Part shown: piece after piece, positions 40,408 through 48,042 of the stretch
Position numbering within the stretch: the stretch's first letter is position 1
Layout of the letters: every line of letters starts with the position of its first letter
Origin: an uncultured Bacteroidales bacterium
GTDB taxonomy: Bacteria > Bacteroidota > Bacteroidia > Bacteroidales > F082
Assembly (NCBI GenBank): GCA_900318465.1
Contig: ONKQ01000012.1
Location: forward strand, 58,507 to 122,506
Reading direction: 5' to 3'
DNA: 64,000 nt
Made by a program: the position numbers and the translations under genes
The notes under the pieces: model-generated
Databases searched by the model: none
What the model was told of the DNA's origin: nothing
Seen by the model: only the letters and a program-made list of their open reading frames with translations

Positions 40408-41019
40408 TCAGAACAATCCGTTGAGTGAACCTTCGATGCGGTCGACTATGGTACCCAAATCCTCTGGGTTCTCGAGTTCGAGATTGTCGGTGTCGATGAT
40501 GAGCAGCTTGCCGTCATTGTATTTGCTAATCCACTCCTCGTAACGCTCGTTGAGGTTGGAGAGGTAACTGATGCTAATCGATTGCTCAAACTCACGGTTG
40601 CGCTTGGCAATATGACGAATCAATGTGGGCACCGAAGCACGAAGATAAATCAGCAAATCGGGCGGCTGGAGAAACTTGGTCATCAGCTCAAACAGCGACT
40701 TATAATTCTCAAAATCACGTGTTTCCATCAAGCCCATAGAGTAAAGGTTGGCCGCAAAGATGTGTGCATCTTCATAAATGGTGCGGTCTTGAATCACATC
40801 TTCGCCGCTATTGCGAATGTCCATCACCTGACGGAAGCGGCTGTTGAGGAAGAAAATCTGGATGTTGAATGACCAACGTTGCATGTCCTCGTAGAAGCTG
40901 TCCAAGTAGGGATTGTGTTCAACTTCCTCATAATGAGGCTTCCAACCGAAATGTTTGGCCAACAGACCCGTGAGCGTGGTCTTGCCTGAACCGATATTGC
41001 CTGCTATAGCGATGTGCAT
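40408..41019 (-). CDS. Deoxynucleoside kinase
   Basis: 203 residues. dNK family, deoxyadenosine/deoxyguanosine-type. P-loop IAGNIGSGKTTLTGLLA (5-21), EEVEHNPYLDSFY, DRTIYEDAHIF and YLRASVPTLIRHIAKRNREFEQ (lid arginines). First gene of the dNK-kdsB-HU/SPOR-trmB set. Confidence 0.93.
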   Translation of the reverse strand: MHIAIAGNIGSGKTTLTGLLAKHFGWKPHYEEVEHNPYLDSFYEDMQRWSFNIQIFFLNSRFRQVMDIRNSGEDVIQDRTIYEDAHIFAANLYSMGLMETRDFENYKSLFELMTKFLQPPDLLIYLRASVPTLIRHIAKRNREFEQSISISYLSNLNERYEEWISKYNDGKLLIIDTDNLELENPEDLGTIVDRIEGSLNGLF

Positions 41020-41126
41020 GGTGATTGTGTTTTTGCGTTGTGTTAGAAACGGCTAAATTAAACAAAAGTCGACAAAGAGAGCGAAAAATTTTGTCGGAAA
41101 AATGCAAAGCACTGATTTACAACAGC

Positions 41127-42206
41127 TCATTTTGGCGCTTTGGCCAACAGATACACCCCGAGCACGGCAAAGATGAAATTGGGAATCCAAACGGCCATGA
41201 AAGGCGACAAATCACCGCTGATGGCATACGACTTGGAAATCTGCATGAAAAGGATGTAGGAAAAAGCGATGGAAATGCCGATGCCGAGATGCATTCCGAT
41301 GCCTCCCCTCACCTTACGGCTCGACAAGGCGGCACCAATCAGCGTCAAAATGAGGATGGCGGCGGGGGCGGCCATGCGCCGATGCATCTCCACTTCATAT
41401 TCCTTCACGCCCTCCGAGCCTTTCTCGCGCATCCCTTGAATTTGATCGCGAAGCTCGAAAAAGTCCATCTCCTCAAAGTCTTCCTTCATCTTGTAAAGGT
41501 CTTTGGGATAGAGATTTAGCAACGTGCGGTAATCGCGGCCCGTCACAAGGGTCTCTGTGTCGGCGTCGATGGTACGGGCAGCGTATGGGTCGATTTTCCA
41601 ACTGTTGTCGGCCAGGGTATCGTGATACAAGACATCCGACACCATCTTGAATTTCAACTCGCTGCCTTCGTATTGCTCCCACGAGAACTTGTAGCCGTAT
41701 TGCTTGAAAATATTATAGGTTTCCACATAAACGAACTCGTCTTTGCCAATCTGCACGTGCACATTGCGTCCTGCGCTCTCGCTCAATCGTTCCATATATT
41801 CGTCCTTGAATTTCCGTCGTATCTCATTAGACTTGGGAATCAGGAAGTTGCCGAAATAAAGCGACATAATGGCGATAGTCAGTGCGGCCAAAAAATAAGG
41901 ATAGAGGAAACGCCAAAAACTGATGCCGCTACTCAAAATGGCCACTATTTCGGTGCGCGAAGCCATCTTTGAGGTGAAAAACACCACCGCGATGAAGGCA
42001 AACAAATGGATAAAGAGATTAATATAATAAGGTACCGACATGATATAGTAATCCACCAAAACCCGTTGCCATGGCGCATTGTTTTTCAGGAAACTATCAA
42101 TGTTTTCGGAGAGGTCGAAGATGATGACAATCACCACCAACATCGATATGGCGAAGAAAAACGTGCCGATGAATTTTTTGTATATGTAGAGGTCTATCTT
42201 CTTCAT
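41127..42206 (-). CDS. LptF/LptG-family permease
   Basis: 359 residues. YjgP/YjgQ component of the LPS transport ABC exporter. Three N-terminal helices (FFFAISMLVVIVIIFDLSENID), a periplasmic jellyroll about 130-270, then three C-terminal helices (PAAILILTLIGAALSSRKV..). Follows tgt by 40 bases, the usual arrangement in Bacteroidota; only one such gene is seen, so LptF versus LptG is not decided. Confidence 0.9.
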   Translation of the reverse strand: MKKIDLYIYKKFIGTFFFAISMLVVIVIIFDLSENIDSFLKNNAPWQRVLVDYYIMSVPYYINLFIHLFAFIAVVFFTSKMASRTEIVAILSSGISFWRFLYPYFLAALTIAIMSLYFGNFLIPKSNEIRRKFKDEYMERLSESAGRNVHVQIGKDEFVYVETYNIFKQYGYKFSWEQYEGSELKFKMVSDVLYHDTLADNSWKIDPYAARTIDADTETLVTGRDYRTLLNLYPKDLYKMKEDFEEMDFFELRDQIQGMREKGSEGVKEYEVEMHRRMAAPAAILILTLIGAALSSRKVRGGIGMHLGIGISIAFSYILFMQISKSYAISGDLSPFMAVWIPNFIFAVLGVYLLAKAPK

Positions 42207-42212
42207 TTTCTT

Positions 42213-42246
42213 TGACTTCGGGACAATGGGACTGCGAGACCACGGG
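42213..42246. repeat. Degenerate GACTTCGGGAC repeat
   Basis: GACTTCGGGACAATGGGACT then GCGAGACCACGGG between tgt and the Lpt permease gene. Same family as 28170-28205 and 30113-30180. Confidence 0.6.
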
Positions 42247-43377
42247 TTATAATCTTCTAGTGACTTTTGGCAGCATCACATCGCGCCATTCTGCAAAATC
42301 GCCGTCGATAATGTGGCGACGCGCCTCGCGCACCAACCAAAGGTAAAAACCAAGGTTGTGCAAGCTGGCAATCATTGGGCCGAGGCTTTCGCCCGCGACG
42401 AACAAATGACGCAGATAGGCCCGCGAATATTGTGTATCGACAAAAGTTTCGCCATTCGGGTCGACGGGCGAAAAATCGTCCTTCCATTTCTCGTTGCGCA
42501 TGTTCATGATGCCTTCGGAGGTGAAAATCATGCCGTTGCGACCATTGCGTGTGGGCATGACACAGTCGAACATATCCACGCCACGCGAGATGCTTTCAAG
42601 GATGTTGGCAGGCGTACCTACGCCCATCAGGTAACGTGGCTTGTCCTTGGGCAGAATGGTGTTGACCAACTCAATCATCTCATACATCTTCTCAGTCGGC
42701 TCACCCACGGCCAAACCGCCAATGGCATTGCCTGCCGCATTTTTGGAGGCAACATACTCCGCCGACTGCTCGCGCAAATCGCGATAAACGCAACCTTGCA
42801 CAATGGGGAACAAGGCCTGCTCGTATCCATACTTAGGCTCGGTTTCCCCGAAACGCTCCACACAACGGTCAAGCCAACGGTGCGTCCGTTCCATCGACTG
42901 CTTGGCGTAAGCATAGTCGGCGGTACCAGGTGTACATTCGTCGAAGGCCATCATAATGTCGGCCCCAATGCTGCGCTGAATGTCCATCACTTTTTCGGGA
43001 GTGAACAGATGCCTCGAACCATCAATATGCGACTGAAACGTGACGCCCTCTTCTTTCATCTTGCGGATACCCGTAAGCGAAAACACCTGAAAGCCACCAC
43101 TATCCGTCAGAATCGGCCTGTCCCAACCGTTGAACTTGTGCAAGCCTCCAGCCGCTTCAAGGATGTCCAAACCTGGACGCAAATAAAGGTGGTAAGTATT
43201 GCCAAGGATGATTTGGGCTTTCACTTCGTCATGCACATCGCGGATGTGGCAAGCCTTGACGGTGCCCACCGTACCCACAGGCATAAAAATCGGAGTCTCA
43301 ATCGGGCCATGGTCGGTGTTGAGCACTCCGGCACGAGCATTGCTCTTCGCATCGCTGCTGATTAGGTTGAAATCCAT
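42247..43377 (-). CDS. tgt: tRNA-guanine transglycosylase
   Basis: 376 residues. Exchanges G34 for preQ1. Active-site: TDSGGFQVFSLT (Asp), FDCVMPTRNGRNG (Asp nucleophile and GRNG). The usual CxCxxC zinc ligands after PIDPxCxC are replaced here: SPVDPNGETFVDTQYSRAYL has no cysteine, while the final SLHNLGF His remains. Start at 43377 (MDFNLISS) fits a promoter at 43393-43400. Operon with the Lpt permease. Confidence 0.95.
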   Translation of the reverse strand: MDFNLISSDAKSNARAGVLNTDHGPIETPIFMPVGTVGTVKACHIRDVHDEVKAQIILGNTYHLYLRPGLDILEAAGGLHKFNGWDRPILTDSGGFQVFSLTGIRKMKEEGVTFQSHIDGSRHLFTPEKVMDIQRSIGADIMMAFDECTPGTADYAYAKQSMERTHRWLDRCVERFGETEPKYGYEQALFPIVQGCVYRDLREQSAEYVASKNAAGNAIGGLAVGEPTEKMYEMIELVNTILPKDKPRYLMGVGTPANILESISRGVDMFDCVMPTRNGRNGMIFTSEGIMNMRNEKWKDDFSPVDPNGETFVDTQYSRAYLRHLFVAGESLGPMIASLHNLGFYLWLVREARRHIIDGDFAEWRDVMLPKVTRRL

Positions 43378-43392
43378 CGCTATATTTTTGTG

Positions 43393-43400
43393 CAAAAGTA
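43393..43400 (-). promoter_or_regulatory. -7 promoter element (TACTTTTG) for tgt
   Basis: TACTTTTG on the minus strand 15 bases upstream of ATG 43377. Confidence 0.6.
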
Positions 43401-43425
43401 CGACTTTTTTCTTCAACTTTTTCAT

Positions 43426-43433
43426 TATCTTTG
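43426..43433 (+). promoter_or_regulatory. -7 promoter element (TATCTTTG) for the GT2 gene
   Basis: TATCTTTG in the short divergent region between tgt and the glycosyltransferase; it places the GT2 start downstream, at the GTG 43456. Confidence 0.6.
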
Positions 43434-43455
43434 CACTTCAAAATTTCAGCACACC

Positions 43456-44619
43456 GTGAACATCGAATTTTTCTATAACCGTATCAGTTTCATTATCTTA
43501 TTAGTTTTTGGAATCACCCTTGTCATCCAACTCATCTATCATTGGGGTGTCTTTTCAAAAGTTGCTTTCTACAAGAACAAGCGACCGCACAAATTTGACA
43601 GCGAGTTGGAACCCGTCTCCGTAGTTCTTTGTGCAAGAGACGCTTACGAGTATCTCGTTGAGCTTGTTCCCGTGCTTCTCAATCAGGATTACCCGGATTT
43701 TGAAATCGTCATCGTCAACGACTGCTCCGACGACGAGACCGAAGAATATTTGAAAGACCTTGAACGCCGCGAGCCGCGCATCAAGCCTGTGCAACTCAAG
43801 CAGCATCTCAACTTCTTCAACGGCAAGAAGTTCCCTCTTTCGATGGGCATCAAGTCGGCGCAAAACGACCTCATTGTGCTCACCGACTGCAACTGCATCC
43901 CGACCAATGACCAATGGTTGCGCAGTGTGGTAAATTGCTATGGCAGAAGCACCGAGGTCGTCATCGGCTACAGTCCTTACAGCCAACAAAAAGGGCTCCT
44001 CAACAAACTGATACGCTTCGATGCTGTGCAAAACGCCCTACTCTACCTTTCGGCGGCTTTGAATGGGCATCCTTACATGGGTGTCGGAAAGAACCTTTCA
44101 TACCGTAAGGAATTGTTTTACAGAAACAAAGGATTCACTTCGCATTACACAACACCTGTTGGCGACGACGACCTCTTCGTCAGCCAAGTGGCCACCAAAA
44201 AGAACACCGAAGTGCTCATCGACCCCGACAATGCCATCCTGACCTGGCCACCGCAGAACTTCCGCCAATGGATGCGCCAAAAAAGCGCGCGCTACTCCAC
44301 CGTGCGGCACTATAACGCAAGGGCCAGAATGATGTTGAGTTTGTTTTATGCCTCGCAACTTCTGTTTTACGTTTCATTCATCGCCTTGTTGTGCCTCAAA
44401 CCCGCTTTTGCCATCGTTGGCGGCGAGGTGTTCTACATTCCCATCCTCGCGTTTTTCTTCCTCTTGCGTTTTGGCACACAACTCTTCATTTACAACAAAG
44501 CCGGCAAACGTTTGGGAGGGAAAGGCCTATTGCCAGGCCTCATCGCCTACGACTTCCTTTTTGCCATCCTCTCGCCCTGGCTCCGATTGATGGGACGGAT
44601 GAAAATCGGAACAGAATAA
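43456..44619 (+). CDS. Family 2 membrane glycosyltransferase
   Basis: 387 residues from GTG 43456 (MNIEFFYNRISF); an ATG at 43390 lies before the promoter. N-terminal membrane helix (FIILLVFGITLVIQLIYHW), GT2 domain with SVVLCARDAYEYL, IVIVNDCSDDETEEY, and the acceptor region VGKNLSYRKELFY, GDDDLFVSQ and QWMRQKSARY, then two or three C-terminal helices. The DxD position reads LTDCNC, with Asn-Cys where TDADC is usual, so metal binding may differ. Donor and acceptor unknown. Confidence 0.85.
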   Translation: MNIEFFYNRISFIILLVFGITLVIQLIYHWGVFSKVAFYKNKRPHKFDSELEPVSVVLCARDAYEYLVELVPVLLNQDYPDFEIVIVNDCSDDETEEYLKDLERREPRIKPVQLKQHLNFFNGKKFPLSMGIKSAQNDLIVLTDCNCIPTNDQWLRSVVNCYGRSTEVVIGYSPYSQQKGLLNKLIRFDAVQNALLYLSAALNGHPYMGVGKNLSYRKELFYRNKGFTSHYTTPVGDDDLFVSQVATKKNTEVLIDPDNAILTWPPQNFRQWMRQKSARYSTVRHYNARARMMLSLFYASQLLFYVSFIALLCLKPAFAIVGGEVFYIPILAFFFLLRFGTQLFIYNKAGKRLGGKGLLPGLIAYDFLFAILSPWLRLMGRMKIGTE

Positions 44620-44658
44620 AAAATCAGTAGATTTCTTGTTTTTTTGTTTGAAACATTC

Positions 44659-44666
44659 TATTTTTG
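44659..44666 (+). promoter_or_regulatory. -7 promoter element (TATTTTTG) for the propeller protein gene
   Basis: TATTTTTG 28 bases upstream of ATG 44695. Confidence 0.6.
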
Positions 44667-44694
44667 TCGCGAATTAGACAAAAATAGATTTGAC

Positions 44695-45951
44695 ATGAAG
44701 ACAAGAAAAACCTTTCTGACCTTATTGCTTGCCTTGTTTGTGTTGCAAAGCGTGGCCCAAAACCAAGAGCGCACCATTGTGCAAGGCTACTGCAAAGACG
44801 AAAACGGCAAGGCCATCGAAAACGTAAGCGTCTACGTTCACGACTCGCTACTCGTTTCGGTGACCGACGACAAAGGCCGATTCACCTACACCCACGCCAA
44901 AGACGGCGACAAGCTGCGTTTCGCCCACATGGTCTTTGAACCGACTTACCACATCATCAAAGAAAATGAAATCAATGGCAAAAATCTGACTATCAGCATG
45001 AAAACACGGAGCCACGAGCTACATGAAGTGGAAATCACCGCCAACATGCCGAGCATTGCCTTCGACAACCCCGTGATGAGCGTCATCGATTATACCATCC
45101 GCGAGGACGGCATCTATATGATTGTGTATCGTCGGCGCAATTCCTCCCTGCTCCACCTCTCTTTCGACTTGGACACACTGCACGAAATGAAGATTTCGTC
45201 GCGCTACAAGCAGATCTACAAGGATATGTACGACGAACTCCATATCATCAATGACTATCAGGCTTGTGAGGTCGGCTTCATCTATAATTCAGGGAAACAA
45301 GAACTTGGGCTATACCTCCCGTTGTCGCGGACGAAGTTTTACAACACCTGCTCGCCCATTGTGGCCGCCTCCGACAGCGTTTACATCACGGGGAAATACT
45401 ACTATTACAATAAGGAGCTGGGCTATTATTGCCACATTCCTTACAGCGAAGAGGAATATCTGCTCCATTACATCGTGGACGAGGAAGGCCGCGACGACAT
45501 TTGGCTACAAATGAGAACTGGCGGAGGAGTGGACTATTTTTCAACGGAGCGCATCTACAACCCGATTTACGAAATCGACAACAAATTCTACCTCTTTGCC
45601 TTCACCGACCACGAAACCATCATCTTTGATGCCGTCGGCAAGGAGCTGGAACGCCATCCGCTAACCTTCCACGAATACCGCAAATGGAACGGTAAAATGG
45701 AACCCGACCGCCGCTGGAAAAGGAAGGTGCTTGTCGACCAAGGCGCGAAACAATTCTACACCTTTTTCGTCAACGACGGCATCTATACCCTGAAACGCAT
45801 CAATTTGGCAACGGGAACCGCCACTTCCGTCATGGATTTGAGCGGTTATCCTTTCGCGCAACAGTTGCGCATCCACAATGGGATGTTGTATTTCATTTAT
45901 CCAACGGGAATCAACCACAGGAAAGCCTTGTATCGGGTGAGGTTGGAGTAA
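44695..45951 (+). CDS. Secreted protein: carboxypeptidase-regulatory-like domain plus 6-bladed propeller
   Basis: 418 residues from ATG 44695. Signal peptide 1-22 (..LFVLQSVAQ). Domain about 27-105: IVQGYCKDENGKAIENVSVYVHDSLLVSVTDDKGRFTYTH, a carboxypeptidase-D-regulatory-like fold. The rest looks like a six-bladed beta-propeller of the DUF4933/6-bladed type with repeated strands DDIWLQMRTG, NKFYLFAFTDHETIIFDAVG and DGIYTLKRINLATG. Probably periplasmic or surface. Function unknown. Confidence 0.7.
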   Translation: MKTRKTFLTLLLALFVLQSVAQNQERTIVQGYCKDENGKAIENVSVYVHDSLLVSVTDDKGRFTYTHAKDGDKLRFAHMVFEPTYHIIKENEINGKNLTISMKTRSHELHEVEITANMPSIAFDNPVMSVIDYTIREDGIYMIVYRRRNSSLLHLSFDLDTLHEMKISSRYKQIYKDMYDELHIINDYQACEVGFIYNSGKQELGLYLPLSRTKFYNTCSPIVAASDSVYITGKYYYYNKELGYYCHIPYSEEEYLLHYIVDEEGRDDIWLQMRTGGGVDYFSTERIYNPIYEIDNKFYLFAFTDHETIIFDAVGKELERHPLTFHEYRKWNGKMEPDRRWKRKVLVDQGAKQFYTFFVNDGIYTLKRINLATGTATSVMDLSGYPFAQQLRIHNGMLYFIYPTGINHRKALYRVRLE

Positions 45952-45956
45952 AAGGT

Positions 45957-46919
45957 TTACCTCAACCAGAGTTTCTGGCCTTTGGAAATGCGGTCGCCTT
46001 CTTTCAAGCCATTCTTTTTCAGAATCTTGTTGGGCTTCACGGCAAAGCGCAGGGCTATGTCGCGCAACGTCTCCCCTTCCTGGACAGTATATTTTTTCGC
46101 CTTCCAGTTGAGGTTCTTCAACTTGGCAAGATACACCACATCGCCGCTGTGAAACACCATCTCGTCGGGGTGCTTCAACAGATTATACTCGCAGAAACGG
46201 TCGTATTTCAAGCCAAATTCCTTTGCCAGACTTTCGGGGGTCTCGCCCTCCTTGGCAAAAACGAAGCGCACACCGTTGTTTTCGTAGATGAAACGCTTCG
46301 TCGCCGTCATGTCGACCAACTCGAAAACGGAGCGTTTTTCGGGCGAATAGGCCAATTCCAAAAGCTCGTCTTCGGGGTCGATGTCAGGCATTTGATTGTC
46401 GTCGGTCATCAGGCCGAGGGCAATTTGGTCGTATTTGGTCAGGTCGTACAAGTCGATGCGGTCGATGAGCAGTTGGGCGTACTTGGGATTGGTGGCGTAA
46501 CCCGCTGCCTTGAGACCCTTTGCCCAGCCTCGATAATCGGTGATTTCAAGTTCAAAAAGAGCAGAGTAGCGGCCTCGTGTGGCCAAGAAAAGGGAATGGT
46601 CGCGATACGATTCCTCGGCATTCTTGTACTTGCGGAAACACTCGTTTTTCTCGTCGTCATCCATGATGTAGGTGTCGCCATCCCAGCTTTTGTGGCACTT
46701 GATGCCAAAGTGGTTTTTCGCCTCACGAGCCAAAGCACTGTTGCCTGCCCCCGACTCCAACAAGCCCTGCGCCAAAGTGATGGAAGCCGGAATCTTATGG
46801 TCGCGCATCTCGCGCATGGCGATGTCCTTGTATGCCTGGATGTATTCTTCAGGGGTGATGCGTTGCGCGGTGAGAGCCAGAGGAGTCAACAACAAAAGTA
46901 AAAGTACAGCTTTTTTCAT
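45957..46919 (-). CDS. GH73-type muramidase with two LysM repeats
   Basis: 320 residues from ATG 46919. Signal peptide 1-18 (..PLALTAQ). Glucosaminidase-like domain about 20-175 with ITLAQGLLESGAGNSALAREAKNHFGIKCHKSW (catalytic Glu in LLESG) and YATNPKYAQLLIDRI. C-terminal LysM units: about 205-255 (degenerate, FVFAKEGETPESLAKEFGL) and 270-320 (KKYTVQEGETLRDIALRFAVKPNKILKKNGLKEGDRIS). Peptidoglycan remodelling. Convergent with the propeller gene, 5 bases apart. Confidence 0.92.
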   Translation of the reverse strand: MKKAVLLLLLLTPLALTAQRITPEEYIQAYKDIAMREMRDHKIPASITLAQGLLESGAGNSALAREAKNHFGIKCHKSWDGDTYIMDDDEKNECFRKYKNAEESYRDHSLFLATRGRYSALFELEITDYRGWAKGLKAAGYATNPKYAQLLIDRIDLYDLTKYDQIALGLMTDDNQMPDIDPEDELLELAYSPEKRSVFELVDMTATKRFIYENNGVRFVFAKEGETPESLAKEFGLKYDRFCEYNLLKHPDEMVFHSGDVVYLAKLKNLNWKAKKYTVQEGETLRDIALRFAVKPNKILKKNGLKEGDRISKGQKLWLR

Positions 46920-47084
46920 GGTAGTTTCTTTTTTATGACGATGGCGCATGGCTATTGACTAAGGCTCGCAACAGCAGCGAAAGCAAGCCATTGTCAAAGG
47001 CATTTGGCCATAGTAAAACAACTTAAAACCAACCAAAATCGTATAATTCCAAAAGAAAAAACTCCGCACCTCAAAAAAAAACCG

Positions 47085-47092
47085 TACTTTTG
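47085..47092 (+). promoter_or_regulatory. -7 promoter element (TACTTTTG) for rsmG
   Basis: TACTTTTG 20 bases upstream of the rsmG ATG. Confidence 0.6.
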
Positions 47093-47112
47093 AAGCCTAT
47101 TTTGCGCAAATT

Positions 47113-47739
47113 ATGGACACAACGAGCCTTTTTAACTACTTCCCCGACCTCACCGAAAGGCAGAAGGAGCAATATAACCAACTGAAAGACTTATACTTGG
47201 ACTGGAACAGCAAAATCAATGTGATTTCGCGCAAGGACATGGAGCACTTCTATGAGCATCATGTTTTGCACTCGTTGGCCATCGCGAAGTATTTTGAGAT
47301 GCTGCCAGGCCAGACGGTCATGGACTTGGGTACGGGCGGTGGTTTTCCAGGCATTCCCTTGGCCATCATGTTTCCGCAGACCGAGTTTTACCTCATCGAC
47401 GGGACAGGCAAGAAAATCAAGGTGGTGAACGCCGTGAAGGAAGCCATCGGATTGGAGAATGTGGTGGCCGAACACAAACGCGCCGAGGAAGTGAAGGAGA
47501 AGTTCGATGTGATTACCGGTCGCGCCGTGATGACCCTGCCCGAAATTGCCAACCTTGCGGGAAACAGACTGAGAATCAGGGGCGACGAAGAAGCCGGAGG
47601 CATCATTTACCTGAAAGGCGGCGACCTTAAGGAAGAATTCAAAGCCCTCAGCCGCTACTGGAAACATAAACAAGTGGCGATAAGTAAATGGTTTACAGAG
47701 GAATACTTTATGGAGAAATTTGTGGTACAATTATTTTAA
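47113..47739 (+). CDS. rsmG: 16S rRNA (guanine527-N7)-methyltransferase
   Basis: 208 residues. SAM site VMDLGTGGGFPGIPLAIMFP, DGTGKKIKVVNAVKEAIGLENV, ITGRAVMTLP and the C-terminal Lys-rich strands. Standard length. Confidence 0.96.
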   Translation: MDTTSLFNYFPDLTERQKEQYNQLKDLYLDWNSKINVISRKDMEHFYEHHVLHSLAIAKYFEMLPGQTVMDLGTGGGFPGIPLAIMFPQTEFYLIDGTGKKIKVVNAVKEAIGLENVVAEHKRAEEVKEKFDVITGRAVMTLPEIANLAGNRLRIRGDEEAGGIIYLKGGDLKEEFKALSRYWKHKQVAISKWFTEEYFMEKFVVQLF

Positions 47740-47846
47740 TCACAAAACCTACAAAACATGCAAAACAATAAGAAATATAAACAGGCAACGGCTCGCAACC
47801 GACTCGCCGCTGCAACACAGCCCAAAGGCTGCCTAAAAGTCCAACC

Positions 47847-47934
47847 AGCATCCGCAAGGATGCGTCGGAAAGGAGCCGGTTGGCGACTTTCCCTGCCAGA
47901 AAAAACGGTTTTGTAAATTTTGAATGTTTTGTGA
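47847..47934 (-). repeat. Dispersed repeat with GCATCC hairpin, copy 2
   Basis: Reverse-complement copy of 23022-23104: TCACAAAACATTCAAAA, GAAAGTCGCCAACCGGCTCC and GCATCC/GGATGC hairpin. Lies in the 303-bp gap between rsmG and the M16 protease gene. Confidence 0.85.
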
Positions 47935-47941
47935 CAACCAA

Positions 47942-48041
47942 AATTCAATAATTCAACAATAAACAGTTCAACAATTCAACAATAAACAATTCAACAATTC
48001 AACAATAAACAATTCAACAATTCAACAATAAACATTCAACA
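47942..48041 (+). repeat. 23-bp tandem repeat just upstream of the M16 protease start
   Basis: Unit AATTCAACAATTCAACAATAA + AC, 23 bp, in at least three full and one partial copies, almost without G, running up to the ATG at 48043. It should form an unstructured leader. Confidence 0.9.
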
Positions 48042-48042
48042 A

